Below are positions 23,047 through 31,308 of a stretch of 37,569 nt of DNA, one piece after another. Source of the DNA: Brevundimonas sp. (GTDB lineage Bacteria > Pseudomonadota > Alphaproteobacteria > Caulobacterales > Caulobacteraceae); assembly GCF_004210735.1 (NCBI RefSeq), contig NZ_SDZL01000028.1, positions 1 through 37,569 of the forward strand. Reading direction: 5' to 3'. Made by a program: the position numbers and the translations under genes. Each line of letters opens with the position of its first letter. The stretch's first letter is position 1. Below the pieces are notes generated by a model. That model did no database searches. It saw only the letters and a program-made list of their open reading frames with translations, and was not told the DNA's origin.

Positions 23047-24231
23047 ATGATACGGATTGACTGGACACAGGCGATGGCCGCCACGCGGCGCCTCGGGGCT
23101 GCGGCCCCGGCGGCGCTCGCTGCGTTGGGCGTCGCCATGGCCGCCAGCTCCAGTCCGCGTCCCGACATCGACCACACGGTCGAGGCCATCGCGCGCCTGA
23201 CGGGCGGTGACCTCAGTCCCCGTGGCCTGGCCCTGGTCAAGGCGCAGCTGGATCCGGCCCAGCTGGCGCTGGCCATGCGCCACGATCCGAACAGTCAGAC
23301 CCCTGATGTGCTGGGCCTGACACCGGGCTGGGAAAGCCTGAGCCTGGGCGGCAAGCCGTCGATGGATCCCGGCGCCTCGGGTCTTGCGGCGCAAAAGCTG
23401 AATGCCGCCATGCCCGTCGCCGGCGGCGCCCTGCGGCCGGCCAACGCCTTTGTCTTCAAGGCCGCCAATGGCGAGGATCGCCGACGCGCGCTGCGCTGCC
23501 TGACCCAGGCGGTCTATTACGAAGCGGCGCTGGAACCGACCGTGGGCCAGGAGGGCGTAGCCCAGGTCGTTCTGAACCGGGTTCGGGACGTCAACTATCC
23601 CAGGACTATCTGCGGCGTGGTGTTCGAGGGAGCCGAGCGCACAACGGGGTGCCAGTTCAGCTTCACCTGCGACGGCTCGCTGGCCCAGGCGCCGGTCGGC
23701 TGGGCGTGGGATCGCGCCCGCAGCGTGGCCGAACGCGCCCTTTCGGGCCATGTCTCGACCGCCGTCGGTACGGCGACCCATTATCACGCCGACTATGTCC
23801 ACCCCTGGTGGGCGCCGACGCTGAGCAAGGTGACCCAGGTCGGGGCGCACATCTTCTATCGCTGGAAGGGATTCTCCGGCGAAACCGCCGCTTTCAGCCG
23901 CGCCTATGTCGGGCGTGAACCGGCGATCGATGAGGCCCGGTTCGCCCGGCCCCGTCTGATCCAGGCCGCCGTGACCGAGGCCGAGGCGGACAAGGCGCGG
24001 GCTGACGCAGCGGCCTCGGGCAAGTTCGCCACCCGCACGGTCGAGATCAATGGCCAGACCCGCGTCGTGGGCGTGGCCAGCCTGGGTGGTCGGCGTGTCG
24101 CCACGGCAGAAGAGGTCGCCGCCATTAATGCGCGGCTCAAGGCATTTGAAGCGCCGCCTGCGCCTACCGCGTCGCCGCCGCCCGGGGTGACGCCCCTGGC
24201 CGTCGAGGAAGTCGGCCGGCCCACCGGCTGA
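23047..24231 (+). CDS. SleB-type cell wall hydrolase (second copy)
   Basis: A 394-residue protein with an N-terminal membrane or signal segment (about 14-34, LGAAAPAALAALGVAMAA), a linker containing LTGGDLSPRGLALVKAQLD, and the Hydrolase_2/SleB domain (about 150-280): CLTQAVYYEAALEP, GVAQVVLNRVRD, TICGVVFEG, CQFSFTCDG, ATHYHADYV, VGAHIFYRW. The usual EARGE motif is EAALE here, but the catalytic-type Glu is kept. The C-terminal ~100 residues are unrelated to the first copy and end Pro-rich. Shine-Dalgarno GGAGAG precedes ATG 23047. It presumably cuts peptidoglycan in the periplasm. Confidence 0.88.
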   Translation: MIRIDWTQAMAATRRLGAAAPAALAALGVAMAASSSPRPDIDHTVEAIARLTGGDLSPRGLALVKAQLDPAQLALAMRHDPNSQTPDVLGLTPGWESLSLGGKPSMDPGASGLAAQKLNAAMPVAGGALRPANAFVFKAANGEDRRRALRCLTQAVYYEAALEPTVGQEGVAQVVLNRVRDVNYPRTICGVVFEGAERTTGCQFSFTCDGSLAQAPVGWAWDRARSVAERALSGHVSTAVGTATHYHADYVHPWWAPTLSKVTQVGAHIFYRWKGFSGETAAFSRAYVGREPAIDEARFARPRLIQAAVTEAEADKARADAAASGKFATRTVEINGQTRVVGVASLGGRRVATAEEVAAINARLKAFEAPPAPTASPPPGVTPLAVEEVGRPTG

Positions 24232-24293
24232 TTTGATGCAACGGTCGGGCGGTCTGCGCATTGCCCGTTTCGCCATTTTCCCAGGACCATCGT

Positions 24294-26225
24294 TTGACCC
24301 ACGATCATCGCGTCGCCCCGTCATGGGACGAAACAGACCGTCTGGCGGCGCTGCGAAGCTTCGATATTCTGGACACCGATCCGGAAGCGGCGTTCGACGA
24401 CGTGGCCCGGCTGATCGCACGTCTTTGCGCCGCGCCCATTGCGGTGGTGAACCTGATCGATGCGGATCGTCAGTGGTTCAAGGCCGAGTTCGGGCTGGGG
24501 GTGCGCGAGACGCCGCTGGATACCTCGTTCTGTGCGCATGCCCTGCTGCAACAGGACGGCATGGTCATCCCCGACGCCACCCGGGACGAGCGCTTCCGAT
24601 GCAATCCGCTGGTCACCGAGGCGCCGCATCTGCGGTTCTATGCCGGCGTGCTGCTGAAGACGGCCGAGGGTCTGCCGCTGGGCACGCTGTGCGTGCTGGA
24701 CGTGGAACCTCGCCCGGATGGTCTGACCGAGTTGCAACAGAACGCGCTTGAGGTCCTGGGGCGCCAGGTCATGAGCCAGCTGGAGCTGCGGCGCGCCCTG
24801 AAGCTGAATCGGCAGAGCGAGGACGCGACCCGGCGCGCCCTGGCGGCGTCGGACTATGTCGGGGCCTGGGACTGGGATGTGACCAATGATCGTGTCGTCG
24901 CCGACGCGCGGTTCGCGCGCATGTACGGCGTCGATCCGGCCGTAGCAGCCCTGGGCGCGCCGATTGAAGTCTTCACCGCCGCGATCCACCCGGACGACGC
25001 CGCCCGCGTGAGCGAGGAAATCGATCGGGCGCTGGCGGCGGGCGGCGCATTTGTCAGCGAGTATCGGCTGGTGGTCGACGGCGTCACCCGCTGGGCCCTG
25101 GCGCGGGGACAGGTGTATCTGACCGATCAGGGCGCGCCGTTGCGTTTTCCCGGCGTCATCGTCGATGTGACCGAACGCCGGGAAAAGGATGCGGCCCTGG
25201 AATCCAGCGCGCGGGCGCTGGAGCAGAGCGAGGCCAAGTTCCGGGCCATCGCCGACAGCATGCCGCAGATGGTGTGGTCGACCCAGCCCGACGGCTACCA
25301 CGACTATTACAACGCCCGCTGGTACGAGTTCACAGGCGTGCCGCAGGGCACGACGGACGGCGAGGGCTGGAACGGCATGTTCCACCCCGACGACCAGGCG
25401 CGGGCCTGGGACCTGTGGCAGCATTCGCTGGTGACCGGCGACGTCTATGAGGTCGAATACCGGCTGCGGCACCGCTCGGGCGTCTATCGCTGGACGCTGG
25501 GCCGGGCGACGCCTGTGCGCAATGACGACGGCGAGATCGTACGCTGGTTCGGCACCTGCACCGACATCGACGACCTGAAGCGGATGGAGCAGGGCAAGGA
25601 GCTGCTGAGCCAGGAGCTGAGCCACCGCATCAAGAACATCTTCGCGGTGGTGTCGGCCCTGGTCGCCCTGTCGGCGCGTCAGCATCCGGAGGCCAAGGCC
25701 TTTTCGCAGGGGCTGCGGACGCGCATCAACGCCCTGGCGCGGGCGCATGAGTTCGTGCGGCCGCATACCGAGACGTCGCGGCCCCTGGTCGGCACGATGA
25801 CGCTGCACGCCTTTCTGGAGTCGCTGTTCCGGCCCTATGCCGAGAATGACGGGCGGCCGCGCGTCATCCTGGAGGGGGATGATGCGGTGTTCGACGACCA
25901 GGCCGCGACCTCGGTCGCCCTGCTGTTCCACGAACTGGCGACCAACGCCGCCAAATATGGCGCGCTCAGCAAGCCGGAGGGGCAGGTGGTTCTGAGCACC
26001 CAGTCCAAGGACGACCGGTTCATCCTGACCTGGCGGGAAACGGGCGGTCCGCCGGTCACCCCGCCCACCCATGCGGGGTTCGGGTCATCCCTGGCCACGC
26101 TGTCGGTCGAAGGTCAGTTGGGCGGGCGACTGGAACGAAACTGGGAGCCGGGCGGTTTGACGGTCGTTGCTGATCTGCCGGCCACCGCACTTTCGCGGCG
26201 GCGTGCAGCCATCAAGGCGGGTTGA
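24294..26225 (+). CDS. HWE-family sensor histidine kinase (GAF-PAS-PAS)
   Basis: A 643-residue soluble kinase. A GAF domain (about 15-165) starts with the LAALRSFDILDTDPE motif typical of this class. Two PAS domains follow (about 185-298 and 312-430). The phosphorylated His444 is in ELSHRIKNIFAVV. The ATPase has the HWE hallmarks: HELATNAAKYGALS (546-559) and W580-R-E582. No membrane segment. HWE/HisKA2 kinases are common partners of single-domain response regulators and of PhyR in alphaproteobacterial stress signalling. The TTG at 24294, with AGGA upstream, gives the natural start MTHDHRVAPSWDETDRL. The response regulator gene follows after 71 bases. Confidence 0.92.
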   Translation: MTHDHRVAPSWDETDRLAALRSFDILDTDPEAAFDDVARLIARLCAAPIAVVNLIDADRQWFKAEFGLGVRETPLDTSFCAHALLQQDGMVIPDATRDERFRCNPLVTEAPHLRFYAGVLLKTAEGLPLGTLCVLDVEPRPDGLTELQQNALEVLGRQVMSQLELRRALKLNRQSEDATRRALAASDYVGAWDWDVTNDRVVADARFARMYGVDPAVAALGAPIEVFTAAIHPDDAARVSEEIDRALAAGGAFVSEYRLVVDGVTRWALARGQVYLTDQGAPLRFPGVIVDVTERREKDAALESSARALEQSEAKFRAIADSMPQMVWSTQPDGYHDYYNARWYEFTGVPQGTTDGEGWNGMFHPDDQARAWDLWQHSLVTGDVYEVEYRLRHRSGVYRWTLGRATPVRNDDGEIVRWFGTCTDIDDLKRMEQGKELLSQELSHRIKNIFAVVSALVALSARQHPEAKAFSQGLRTRINALARAHEFVRPHTETSRPLVGTMTLHAFLESLFRPYAENDGRPRVILEGDDAVFDDQAATSVALLFHELATNAAKYGALSKPEGQVVLSTQSKDDRFILTWRETGGPPVTPPTHAGFGSSLATLSVEGQLGGRLERNWEPGGLTVVADLPATALSRRRAAIKAG

Positions 26226-26296
26226 TCCGTGTATCAGAAACCGTCAGTTTTATACCCACCCATACCCCTTGGACGGGGTGAGCCTGAACCCACGCC

Positions 26297-26704
26297 ATGA
26301 CTGCACGCATCCTGATTGTGGAAGACGAAGCCCTGGTCGCCATGGAGCTGCGCTTCCTGCTGGAAGATCTCGGCTATGAGGTCATCGGCACGGCGGGCGA
26401 TGCGCGCTCGGCCCGCGACATGGTGCGCGAAGAGGACATCGATCTGGCGCTGGTGGATATTCACCTGTCCGACGGCCCGACCGGGGTCGCCCTGGGACGC
26501 GAGCTGGGCCAGGAAAAGGGCCTGACCGTCCTGTTCATGACCGCCAATCCGGGCATGGTGCGCGGCGGCGTCGCCGGCGCGATCGGCGTGCTGTCCAAGC
26601 CCACCGACGAGGTCGCGGTCCAGAAGGCCGTCGATTACGCCCTGCGGCGTCGCCGCGGCGAACCGGTCCTGTACGCCCCGCCCGAACTTCAGCTGTTCGC
26701 CTGA
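26297..26704 (+). CDS. Single-domain response regulator
   Basis: A 135-residue receiver without an output domain. Acidic residues are in LIVEDEALVAMEL, the phosphoacceptor aspartate in LALVDIHLSDGPTG, Thr in LFMTANPG and the conserved Lys in LSKP. The LFMTANP string differs from the FATGUY motif of SdrG-type regulators, so I do not assign it there. Coming directly after the HWE kinase on the same strand, it is the probable partner of that kinase and may serve as a phosphate sink or messenger. A hairpin follows the stop. Confidence 0.9.
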   Translation: MTARILIVEDEALVAMELRFLLEDLGYEVIGTAGDARSARDMVREEDIDLALVDIHLSDGPTGVALGRELGQEKGLTVLFMTANPGMVRGGVAGAIGVLSKPTDEVAVQKAVDYALRRRRGEPVLYAPPELQLFA

Positions 26705-26719
26705 GCCCCTATAAGGGGC
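26705..26719. terminator. Bidirectional hairpin between response regulator and trxB
   Basis: GCCCCT, loop ATA, AGGGGC: a perfect 6-bp stem directly after the response regulator stop and just before the convergent trxB stop. It can end transcription from both sides, although no long U-run is present. Confidence 0.55.
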
Positions 26720-26722
26720 GCG

Positions 26723-27754
26723 TCACCAGACGCCGATCTTCTCGGCTTCCTTGTGGCTGATGGGGTGGCCGGCGGCCATGTGGTCCTGTTCGGCCAGGAA
26801 GCGCGCGGCCTCTAGCGCGGCCATACAGCCCATGCCGGCGGCCGTCACGGCCTGACGATAGACGTCGTCGGTCACGTCGCCGGCGGCATAGCAGCCCTCG
26901 ATCGCGGTCGCCGTCGTGCCCGGTTTGACCCGCAGATAGCCGCCCGCGTTCATCTCCAACTGGCCCTTGAACAGTTCCGACGACGGGGCGTGGCCGATGG
27001 CGATGAAGACGCCGTCGGCGGGGATTTCGGTCGTCTCGTTCGTCTTGACGTTCTTGAGCCGGACGCCGGTGACGTTGGTGCCTACCGCCTCGCTGACGCC
27101 CAGTATTTCATCGATGGCCACGTCCCAGATCACCTCGATCTTGGGGTGGGCGAACAGGCGATCCTGGAGAATCTTCTCGGCCCGGAACTCGTTCCGGCGG
27201 TGCACGACGGTGACCTTTTCCGCAAAATTGGTCAGGAACAGCGCTTCCTCGACGGCGGTGTTGCCGCCGCCGACGACCACCACCTGCTTGCCGCGATAGA
27301 AGAAGCCATCGCAGGTGGCGCAGGCGGACACGCCGAAGCCCTGATATTTCGCCTCGCTCTCCAGACCCAGCCATTTGGCCTGGGCGCCGGTCGAGATGAC
27401 GACCGTCTCAGCCAGCATTTCCATGCCGGAATCCAGCGTCAGCCGGAACGGACGCTGGGACAGGTCGGCCTTGACCACGATGTCGTGGATCACCTCGGTC
27501 CCGACGTGCTCGGCCTGTTTCTGCATCTGCTCCATCAGCCAGGGGCCCTGGATGACGTCGGCGAAGCCGGGATAGTTCTCGACGTCTGTGGTGATGGTCA
27601 GCTGGCCGCCGGGTTGCAGGCCGGCGATGACCACCGGGTTCAGCGAGGCGCGCGCCGCATAAATGGCGGCGGTCCAGCCGGCGGGGCCGGAACCGATGAC
27701 GGCGAGGCGGACGGAGCGGGGCGAATCTGGGCGGGGAGCGGATGGAATCGACAT
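26723..27754 (-). CDS. trxB: Thioredoxin-disulfide reductase
   Basis: A 343-residue FAD/NADPH enzyme that keeps thioredoxin reduced. FAD-binding AVIGSGPAGWTAAIYAAR near the N-terminus, the redox pair CATC in VSACATCDGFFYRGK, the NADPH motif VVGGGNTAVEEALFL and the C-terminal FAD motif GCYAAGDVTDDVYRQAVTAAG are all in place. ATG 27754 gives MSIPSAP; a TTG three codons upstream is less likely. About 20 residues longer than E. coli TrxB at the N-terminus. The start codon lies inside an inverted repeat (see 27748-27774). Confidence 0.97.
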   Translation of the reverse strand: MSIPSAPRPDSPRSVRLAVIGSGPAGWTAAIYAARASLNPVVIAGLQPGGQLTITTDVENYPGFADVIQGPWLMEQMQKQAEHVGTEVIHDIVVKADLSQRPFRLTLDSGMEMLAETVVISTGAQAKWLGLESEAKYQGFGVSACATCDGFFYRGKQVVVVGGGNTAVEEALFLTNFAEKVTVVHRRNEFRAEKILQDRLFAHPKIEVIWDVAIDEILGVSEAVGTNVTGVRLKNVKTNETTEIPADGVFIAIGHAPSSELFKGQLEMNAGGYLRVKPGTTATAIEGCYAAGDVTDDVYRQAVTAAGMGCMAALEAARFLAEQDHMAAGHPISHKEAEKIGVW

Positions 27755-27774
27755 GTCCGACAATCTAATGTCGA
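27748..27774. promoter_or_regulatory. Inverted repeat across the trxB start
   Basis: TCGACAT (27748-27754) and ATGTCGA (27768-27774) with a 13-base spacer, between trxB and the divergent small gene. It may be an operator for a redox regulator, or chance, because one arm includes the trxB start codon. Confidence 0.3.
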
Positions 27775-27801
27775 ACGCGGCGTATTGCGACGGAGGATGC
27801 G

Positions 27802-28011
27802 ATGTCGAACGATGATCCCAGGCCTCAGGGTGGCGGCAAACGGGGCGGCGACGGCGTCAGCTTCGTCGGCGTCTGCCTGGCCATCGGCGCCGGTCTGGGC
27901 GCAGCCCTGGGGATCGTCACCGGAAACATGCCCGTGGGTCTGGCGGTCGGTGTCGGTCTGGGCGTGGCCGTCGGGGCGGGGCTGGACGCGCGCAGGGGAC
28001 GTCGTCGCTGA
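27802..28011 (+). CDS. Small glycine-zipper membrane protein
   Basis: A 69-residue protein. After a polar N-terminus (MSNDDPRPQGGGKRGGDG), residues 19-60 form two short glycine-rich hydrophobic stretches (GVCLAIGAGLGAALGIVTG and VGLAVGVGLGVAVGAG) separated by NMP; the tail is basic (ARRGRRR). Shine-Dalgarno GGAGG before ATG 27802. It looks like a two-helix hairpin in the inner membrane. No family recognised. Divergent from trxB and followed by another small membrane protein of similar character. Confidence 0.7.
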   Translation: MSNDDPRPQGGGKRGGDGVSFVGVCLAIGAGLGAALGIVTGNMPVGLAVGVGLGVAVGAGLDARRGRRR

Positions 28012-28099
28012 GCCGTCATGTCCGGCGCACATTTGTCGCATCGTTGAAGACGGTTTCGCGTCGCTGACTAGGATGAGCGCTGCACAGGAGCGACAGCCC

Positions 28100-28300
28100 A
28101 TGATCCGCCACGCCCTCAACTATATCGTCTGCATGATCGGCGGCGCCCTGCTGGGCGGCGGGATCGGCGTGCTGTTCGGGGACGCCTTGTCAGGTGGAGC
28201 GATCGGCCTGGTGGTCGGCTTCTTCATCGGTGTGGGTGTCTATGCCTGGAACACCCAGGACGAACCGAACAGCTTCGAGAACCGCAGCCTGGGCGACTGA
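28100..28300 (+). CDS. Small two-helix membrane protein
   Basis: A 66-residue protein with a helix at about 7-27 (NYIVCMIGGALLGGGIGVLF) and another at 31-50 (SGGAIGLVVGFFIGVGVYAW), joined by GDAL, and a polar tail DEPNSFENRSLGD. Shine-Dalgarno AGGAG ten bases upstream. No family recognised; the Gly-rich helices resemble those of the preceding small gene, so the two may act together. It ends 8 bases from the convergent ELM1 gene. Confidence 0.68.
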   Translation: MIRHALNYIVCMIGGALLGGGIGVLFGDALSGGAIGLVVGFFIGVGVYAWNTQDEPNSFENRSLGD

Positions 28301-28308
28301 GCCGGAGT

Positions 28309-29286
28309 TCAGCGGGTGCGCAGGGCCTCCAGCACGGCCTGCGCTGCGCGTTCGGTCTCGTTCAGCGGCGGATAGGTCCAGGTCGCCAGCGTGCCGTCGA
28401 ACGGACGGGCGATCCCCAGTGCGCTCAGGTTGTCGTGCAGGCGCGCGAACTTGTCGCCGGACCCTCGCGCGACCATGGGCAGGATGTGCACCGGCTTGCC
28501 GGTCGCGGCGGCCTCGGTCGCCATATTGGCGCTGTCTTCGGTCACCAGCACATGATCCGCCGCAAGCAGCATGGCGAACAGGGGGTTGTCGCCCGTCCCG
28601 TCCCAGATCCAGCCCGGCAGGGCCGCCAGTCGCGCCGTCATGACCGCCCGTACGGCGTCCGGCGTCCGGCGTGAGAACGTCAGCAACAGGGAGCCGCCTG
28701 CGGCCTGCACCGCCTGAGCGATCCGGTCGGCCAGAGCGGCGGCGTGGGCCTCGGTCAGGTCAAAGGCCTTTGACCGGCCGCCGATCATCACCGCCACACG
28801 AGGATGCGGCAGGAGATCGATCCGGTCGGCGAAGGCGGGCGCGGCCTGGGCCAGACGTTCCGGTGTGACGCGGTGCGGGCTGCCCACGATCTCGAATACG
28901 TTGTCGCCGGACAGCCCGTCGTGGGCCGGGGCGACGATCATGTCATAGGCGTCGTTGCGCCAGCGTGGGTCCTGGGTCTGGACCACGAAGGTCCGTCCGC
29001 CGCTCCAGTCATGGACGCGGGCCGACAGGGGCAGGCTGGCGCGGCCCGTCGCGATCCACAGATCGGGCCAGTCGGTCACGGTGCGCGGATCGAACGACCC
29101 CGCCGCCAGCATCGCCGGCGTCTTCAGCGCCGAAGGCCAGCGGTCGAACAGCGGCTTCCAGCGGACATGGCTGACGGTGATCCCGGCGGGGGTCAGGCGC
29201 GCGACGGCCTCGGCCAGACCCAGGGCCTGATTCTGGATGCCTGTGCGACCGTCCGAGACGACCTGGATGGACAGGGGCGCGTTCAA
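28309..29286 (-). CDS. ELM1-like family protein
   Basis: A 325-residue protein of the family named after the plant mitochondrial fission factor ELM1 and widespread in alphaproteobacteria. Features: VVSDGRTGIQNQALGLAEA at the N-terminus, WPDLWIATGR, VVQTQDPRW, MIGGRSKAF, LLLTFSRRTP, LLAADHVLVTEDSANMATEAAATGKPVHILP. The last part resembles the nucleotide-sugar site of GT-B glycosyltransferases, so the bacterial protein may be a glycosyltransferase-like enzyme; this is inference. TTG 29286 overlaps the stop of the VOC gene in TTGA and yields the natural N-terminus, which makes it the third gene of a greA-VOC-ELM1 unit. Confidence 0.85.
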   Translation of the reverse strand: MNAPLSIQVVSDGRTGIQNQALGLAEAVARLTPAGITVSHVRWKPLFDRWPSALKTPAMLAAGSFDPRTVTDWPDLWIATGRASLPLSARVHDWSGGRTFVVQTQDPRWRNDAYDMIVAPAHDGLSGDNVFEIVGSPHRVTPERLAQAAPAFADRIDLLPHPRVAVMIGGRSKAFDLTEAHAAALADRIAQAVQAAGGSLLLTFSRRTPDAVRAVMTARLAALPGWIWDGTGDNPLFAMLLAADHVLVTEDSANMATEAAATGKPVHILPMVARGSGDKFARLHDNLSALGIARPFDGTLATWTYPPLNETERAAQAVLEALRTR

Positions 29287-29732
29287 GAGCCGGTGCGCGG
29301 GCCGGTGGGCGAGGGGATCGTGGTCTCGGCGGCGATCCAGCACAGGGCCTCGACCTTGTTGCCGTCGGGATCGCGCAGGAAGGCGGCGTAATAGCCGGGG
29401 GCGTAGTGCGGTCGACGACCGGGCGCGCCCTCGTCGAACCCGCCGGCGTCCAGTCCGGCCTGGTGGAAGCGGACGACGGTCTCGGGATCGGGCGCGTTGA
29501 AGCAGACATGCACGCCGTTGCCGGACGTGGGGTCCTTGTCGTCGTGCGGTCGGCTGGCCCAGAATTCGGGGAAGGTGCGGCCGTAGCCGATGCCGAACGG
29601 ATGCTCCATGACGCGTCGCGCGCCAAGCGCGCCCATCACCGCGTCGTAGAATCGACCGGCGCGCGTCATGTCCCGGACGCCGACCGAGACGTGCGACACC
29701 AGAGGCGGACGCGTCCCGGTCGGTTCGGTCAT
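29283..29732 (-). CDS. VOC family (glyoxalase-like) protein
   Basis: A 149-residue protein of the vicinal oxygen chelate superfamily. Two beta-alpha-beta-beta-beta units are visible: VSHVSVGVRDMTRAGRFYDAV (His as first metal ligand) and HVCFNAPDPETVVRFHQAGL, ending RDPDGNKVEALCW with the metal-binding Glu. Related proteins are listed as lactoylglutathione lyase-like; the real substrate is unknown. ATG 29732 lies 4 bases after the greA stop, and its own stop overlaps the next gene's start, so greA, VOC and ELM1 form a tight operon. Confidence 0.88.
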   Translation of the reverse strand: MTEPTGTRPPLVSHVSVGVRDMTRAGRFYDAVMGALGARRVMEHPFGIGYGRTFPEFWASRPHDDKDPTSGNGVHVCFNAPDPETVVRFHQAGLDAGGFDEGAPGRRPHYAPGYYAAFLRDPDGNKVEALCWIAAETTIPSPTGPRTGS

Positions 29733-29736
29733 GATC

Positions 29737-30210
29737 TTATTTCCACTCGACCTTGAGGATTTCATAGGCCTTGACGCCGCCGGGCGTGTTGACCTCGACC
29801 ACGTCGCCGACCTCCTTGGAGATCATGGCGCGGGCGATCGGCGAGGCGACGGAGATCTTGCCCTGCTTCACGTCGGCTTCGTGCTCGCCGACGATCTGAT
29901 AGCGGCCCTCTTCCTCGGTGTCCTCGTCGACCACGGTGACCGTGGCGCCGAATTTCACCTGGGAGCCCGACAGTTTGGACACGTCGATGACCTGCGCGCG
30001 CGAGATCTTGTCCTCGATCTCGGCGATCTGGCCCTCGATCCAGCCCTGACGTTCCTTGGCCGCGTGATACTCGGCGTTCTCGGACAGGTCGCCGTGCTCG
30101 CGGGCCTCTGCGATGGCGGCGATAACGCTGGGCCGCTCCACCGACTTCAATTGCTTCAGTTGATCGTCGAGGACACGGTAGCCCTCGGCCGTCATCGGCA
30201 CTTTTTCCAT
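29737..30210 (-). CDS. greA: Transcription elongation factor GreA
   Basis: A 157-residue protein of exactly the usual length. The N-terminal coiled coil carries the catalytic acidic tip [19 protein letters not shown], which reaches into RNA polymerase and stimulates cleavage of backtracked RNA. The C-terminal FKBP-like domain includes [25 protein letters not shown] and [17 protein letters not shown] is the standard start. First gene of the unit with the VOC and ELM1 genes; the promoter should lie in 30211-30260. Confidence 0.97.
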   Translation of the reverse strand: MEKVPMTAEGYRVLDDQLKQLKSVERPSVIAAIAEAREHGDLSENAEYHAAKERQGWIEGQIAEIEDKISRAQVIDVSKLSGSQVKFGATVTVVDEDTEEEGRYQIVGEHEADVKQGKISVASPIARAMISKEVGDVVEVNTPGGVKAYEILKVEWK

Positions 30211-30343
30211 TGTGTCGTGAGTTTCTTGTTTCGCCCGACTGGAGACGTAGACCGTTACTGACTCATGCCGCGGGGCGCGCGCGGCAGGCCGAATAGGTTA
30301 GGGCGCCTGTCCCTGAAACTCAAGATGCAGCGGTTGATGCGCG

Positions 30344-30535
30344 TCAGACGGGCCGCTTGCGCGACCCGCCGGCGCCGACCTGTTTCATCAGGCTCCAGGC
30401 CAGCCAGCCCAGGGCGAAAAGCCCCGCCAGCATGAACAGGCCTGATATCAGGGCAGCCCCTGCCGCCATGAAGGCGAGGCAAAAGGCCAAGGCTGCGGTA
30501 AGCGCCGCTATGATCTGAATGGTCCTGAGTCGCAT
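30344..30535 (-). CDS. Small two-helix membrane protein
   Basis: A 63-residue protein: MRLRTIQ, then two hydrophobic helices (about 8-29 and 31-49, ending FALGWLAWSL), and a basic tail GSRKRPV. No Shine-Dalgarno is obvious at ATG 30535. No family recognised. It lies between greA and the GST gene on the same strand, 47 bases after the GST stop, and may be translated from the GST message. Confidence 0.5.
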   Translation of the reverse strand: MRLRTIQIIAALTAALAFCLAFMAAGAALISGLFMLAGLFALGWLAWSLMKQVGAGGSRKRPV

Positions 30536-30582
30536 GGCTGTAGAACCCGGTTCAGCGGCATCGGTTGCAGAACCGTGATTGT

Positions 30583-31248
30583 TCAGGCGTAGGCGTAGGG
30601 GCCGCCCCGCTCCAGTGCGCGCTGCCAGGCGGGCCGTGCGTGGATCGCCTTCAGGAAGGCCGCAAGGCGCGGATATTCGGTCAGGGCGAGGGCGCGAGAG
30701 GCGGCCGCCTCGACCGGGAAGCTCATCATGATGTCGGCGGCGCCGAACGCCTGACCGCCAAACCAGGGCGAGCGGGCCAGTTCGCCTTCCCAGAAGGCGG
30801 CATGGGTGCGCAGTTGCGGATCGACAAAGCCGGTCAGCGCCTTGCTGGCGATTCCCTTCACCAGCGGGCGCAGCAGGGCCGGTGCGCGGCGGGGTAACTG
30901 GCTGAACACCAGTTTCAGCAGCAGTGGCGGCATGGCCGACCCCTCGGCATAGTGCAGCCAATAGCTGTAGCGGCGGCCGTCCTCGGTCCCTGGCGCGGCG
31001 CGCAGTCGGCCCTGCCCATAGGTTTCGATCAGATAGTCGACGATGGCCCCCGTCTCGGCCACGCGCACATCACCGTCGTCGATGACCGGCGACTTGCCCA
31101 GGGGGTGGATAGCCCTGAGCTCAGGCGGCGCCAGCATGGTCCTGGCGTCGCGCTGATAGCGTTTCACCTCATAGGGCAGACCCAGCTCTTCCAGCAGCCA
31201 GAGCACCCGCTGCGAGCGGGAATCGTTCAGGTGATGGACGACGATCAT
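30583..31248 (-). CDS. Glutathione S-transferase family protein
   Basis: A 221-residue cytosolic GST. The N-terminal thioredoxin-like domain holds MIVVHHLNDSRSQRVLWLLEEL with the SRSQR active-site region, then PLGKSPVIDDGD (cis-Pro) and VAETGAIVDYL (glutathione-binding). The C-terminal helical domain has WFGGQAFGAADIMMSFPVEAA with the N-capping box. The substrate is not predictable. ATG 31248 was chosen because GGGGGAAA lies just upstream; a TTG five codons earlier is possible. Confidence 0.92.
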   Translation of the reverse strand: MIVVHHLNDSRSQRVLWLLEELGLPYEVKRYQRDARTMLAPPELRAIHPLGKSPVIDDGDVRVAETGAIVDYLIETYGQGRLRAAPGTEDGRRYSYWLHYAEGSAMPPLLLKLVFSQLPRRAPALLRPLVKGIASKALTGFVDPQLRTHAAFWEGELARSPWFGGQAFGAADIMMSFPVEAAASRALALTEYPRLAAFLKAIHARPAWQRALERGGPYAYA

Positions 31249-31308
31249 GCGGCTTTCCCCCAAGTCGTGGCGACACTGGCCCAGCCCGGCGACAGGGGCA
31301 ACTGGCGA

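Noticed and set aside
26297..26704. Assignment of the receiver as SdrG/FATGUY type
   Set aside because: The motif reads LFMTANP instead of the FATG(U/Y) string, so the assignment is not supported.
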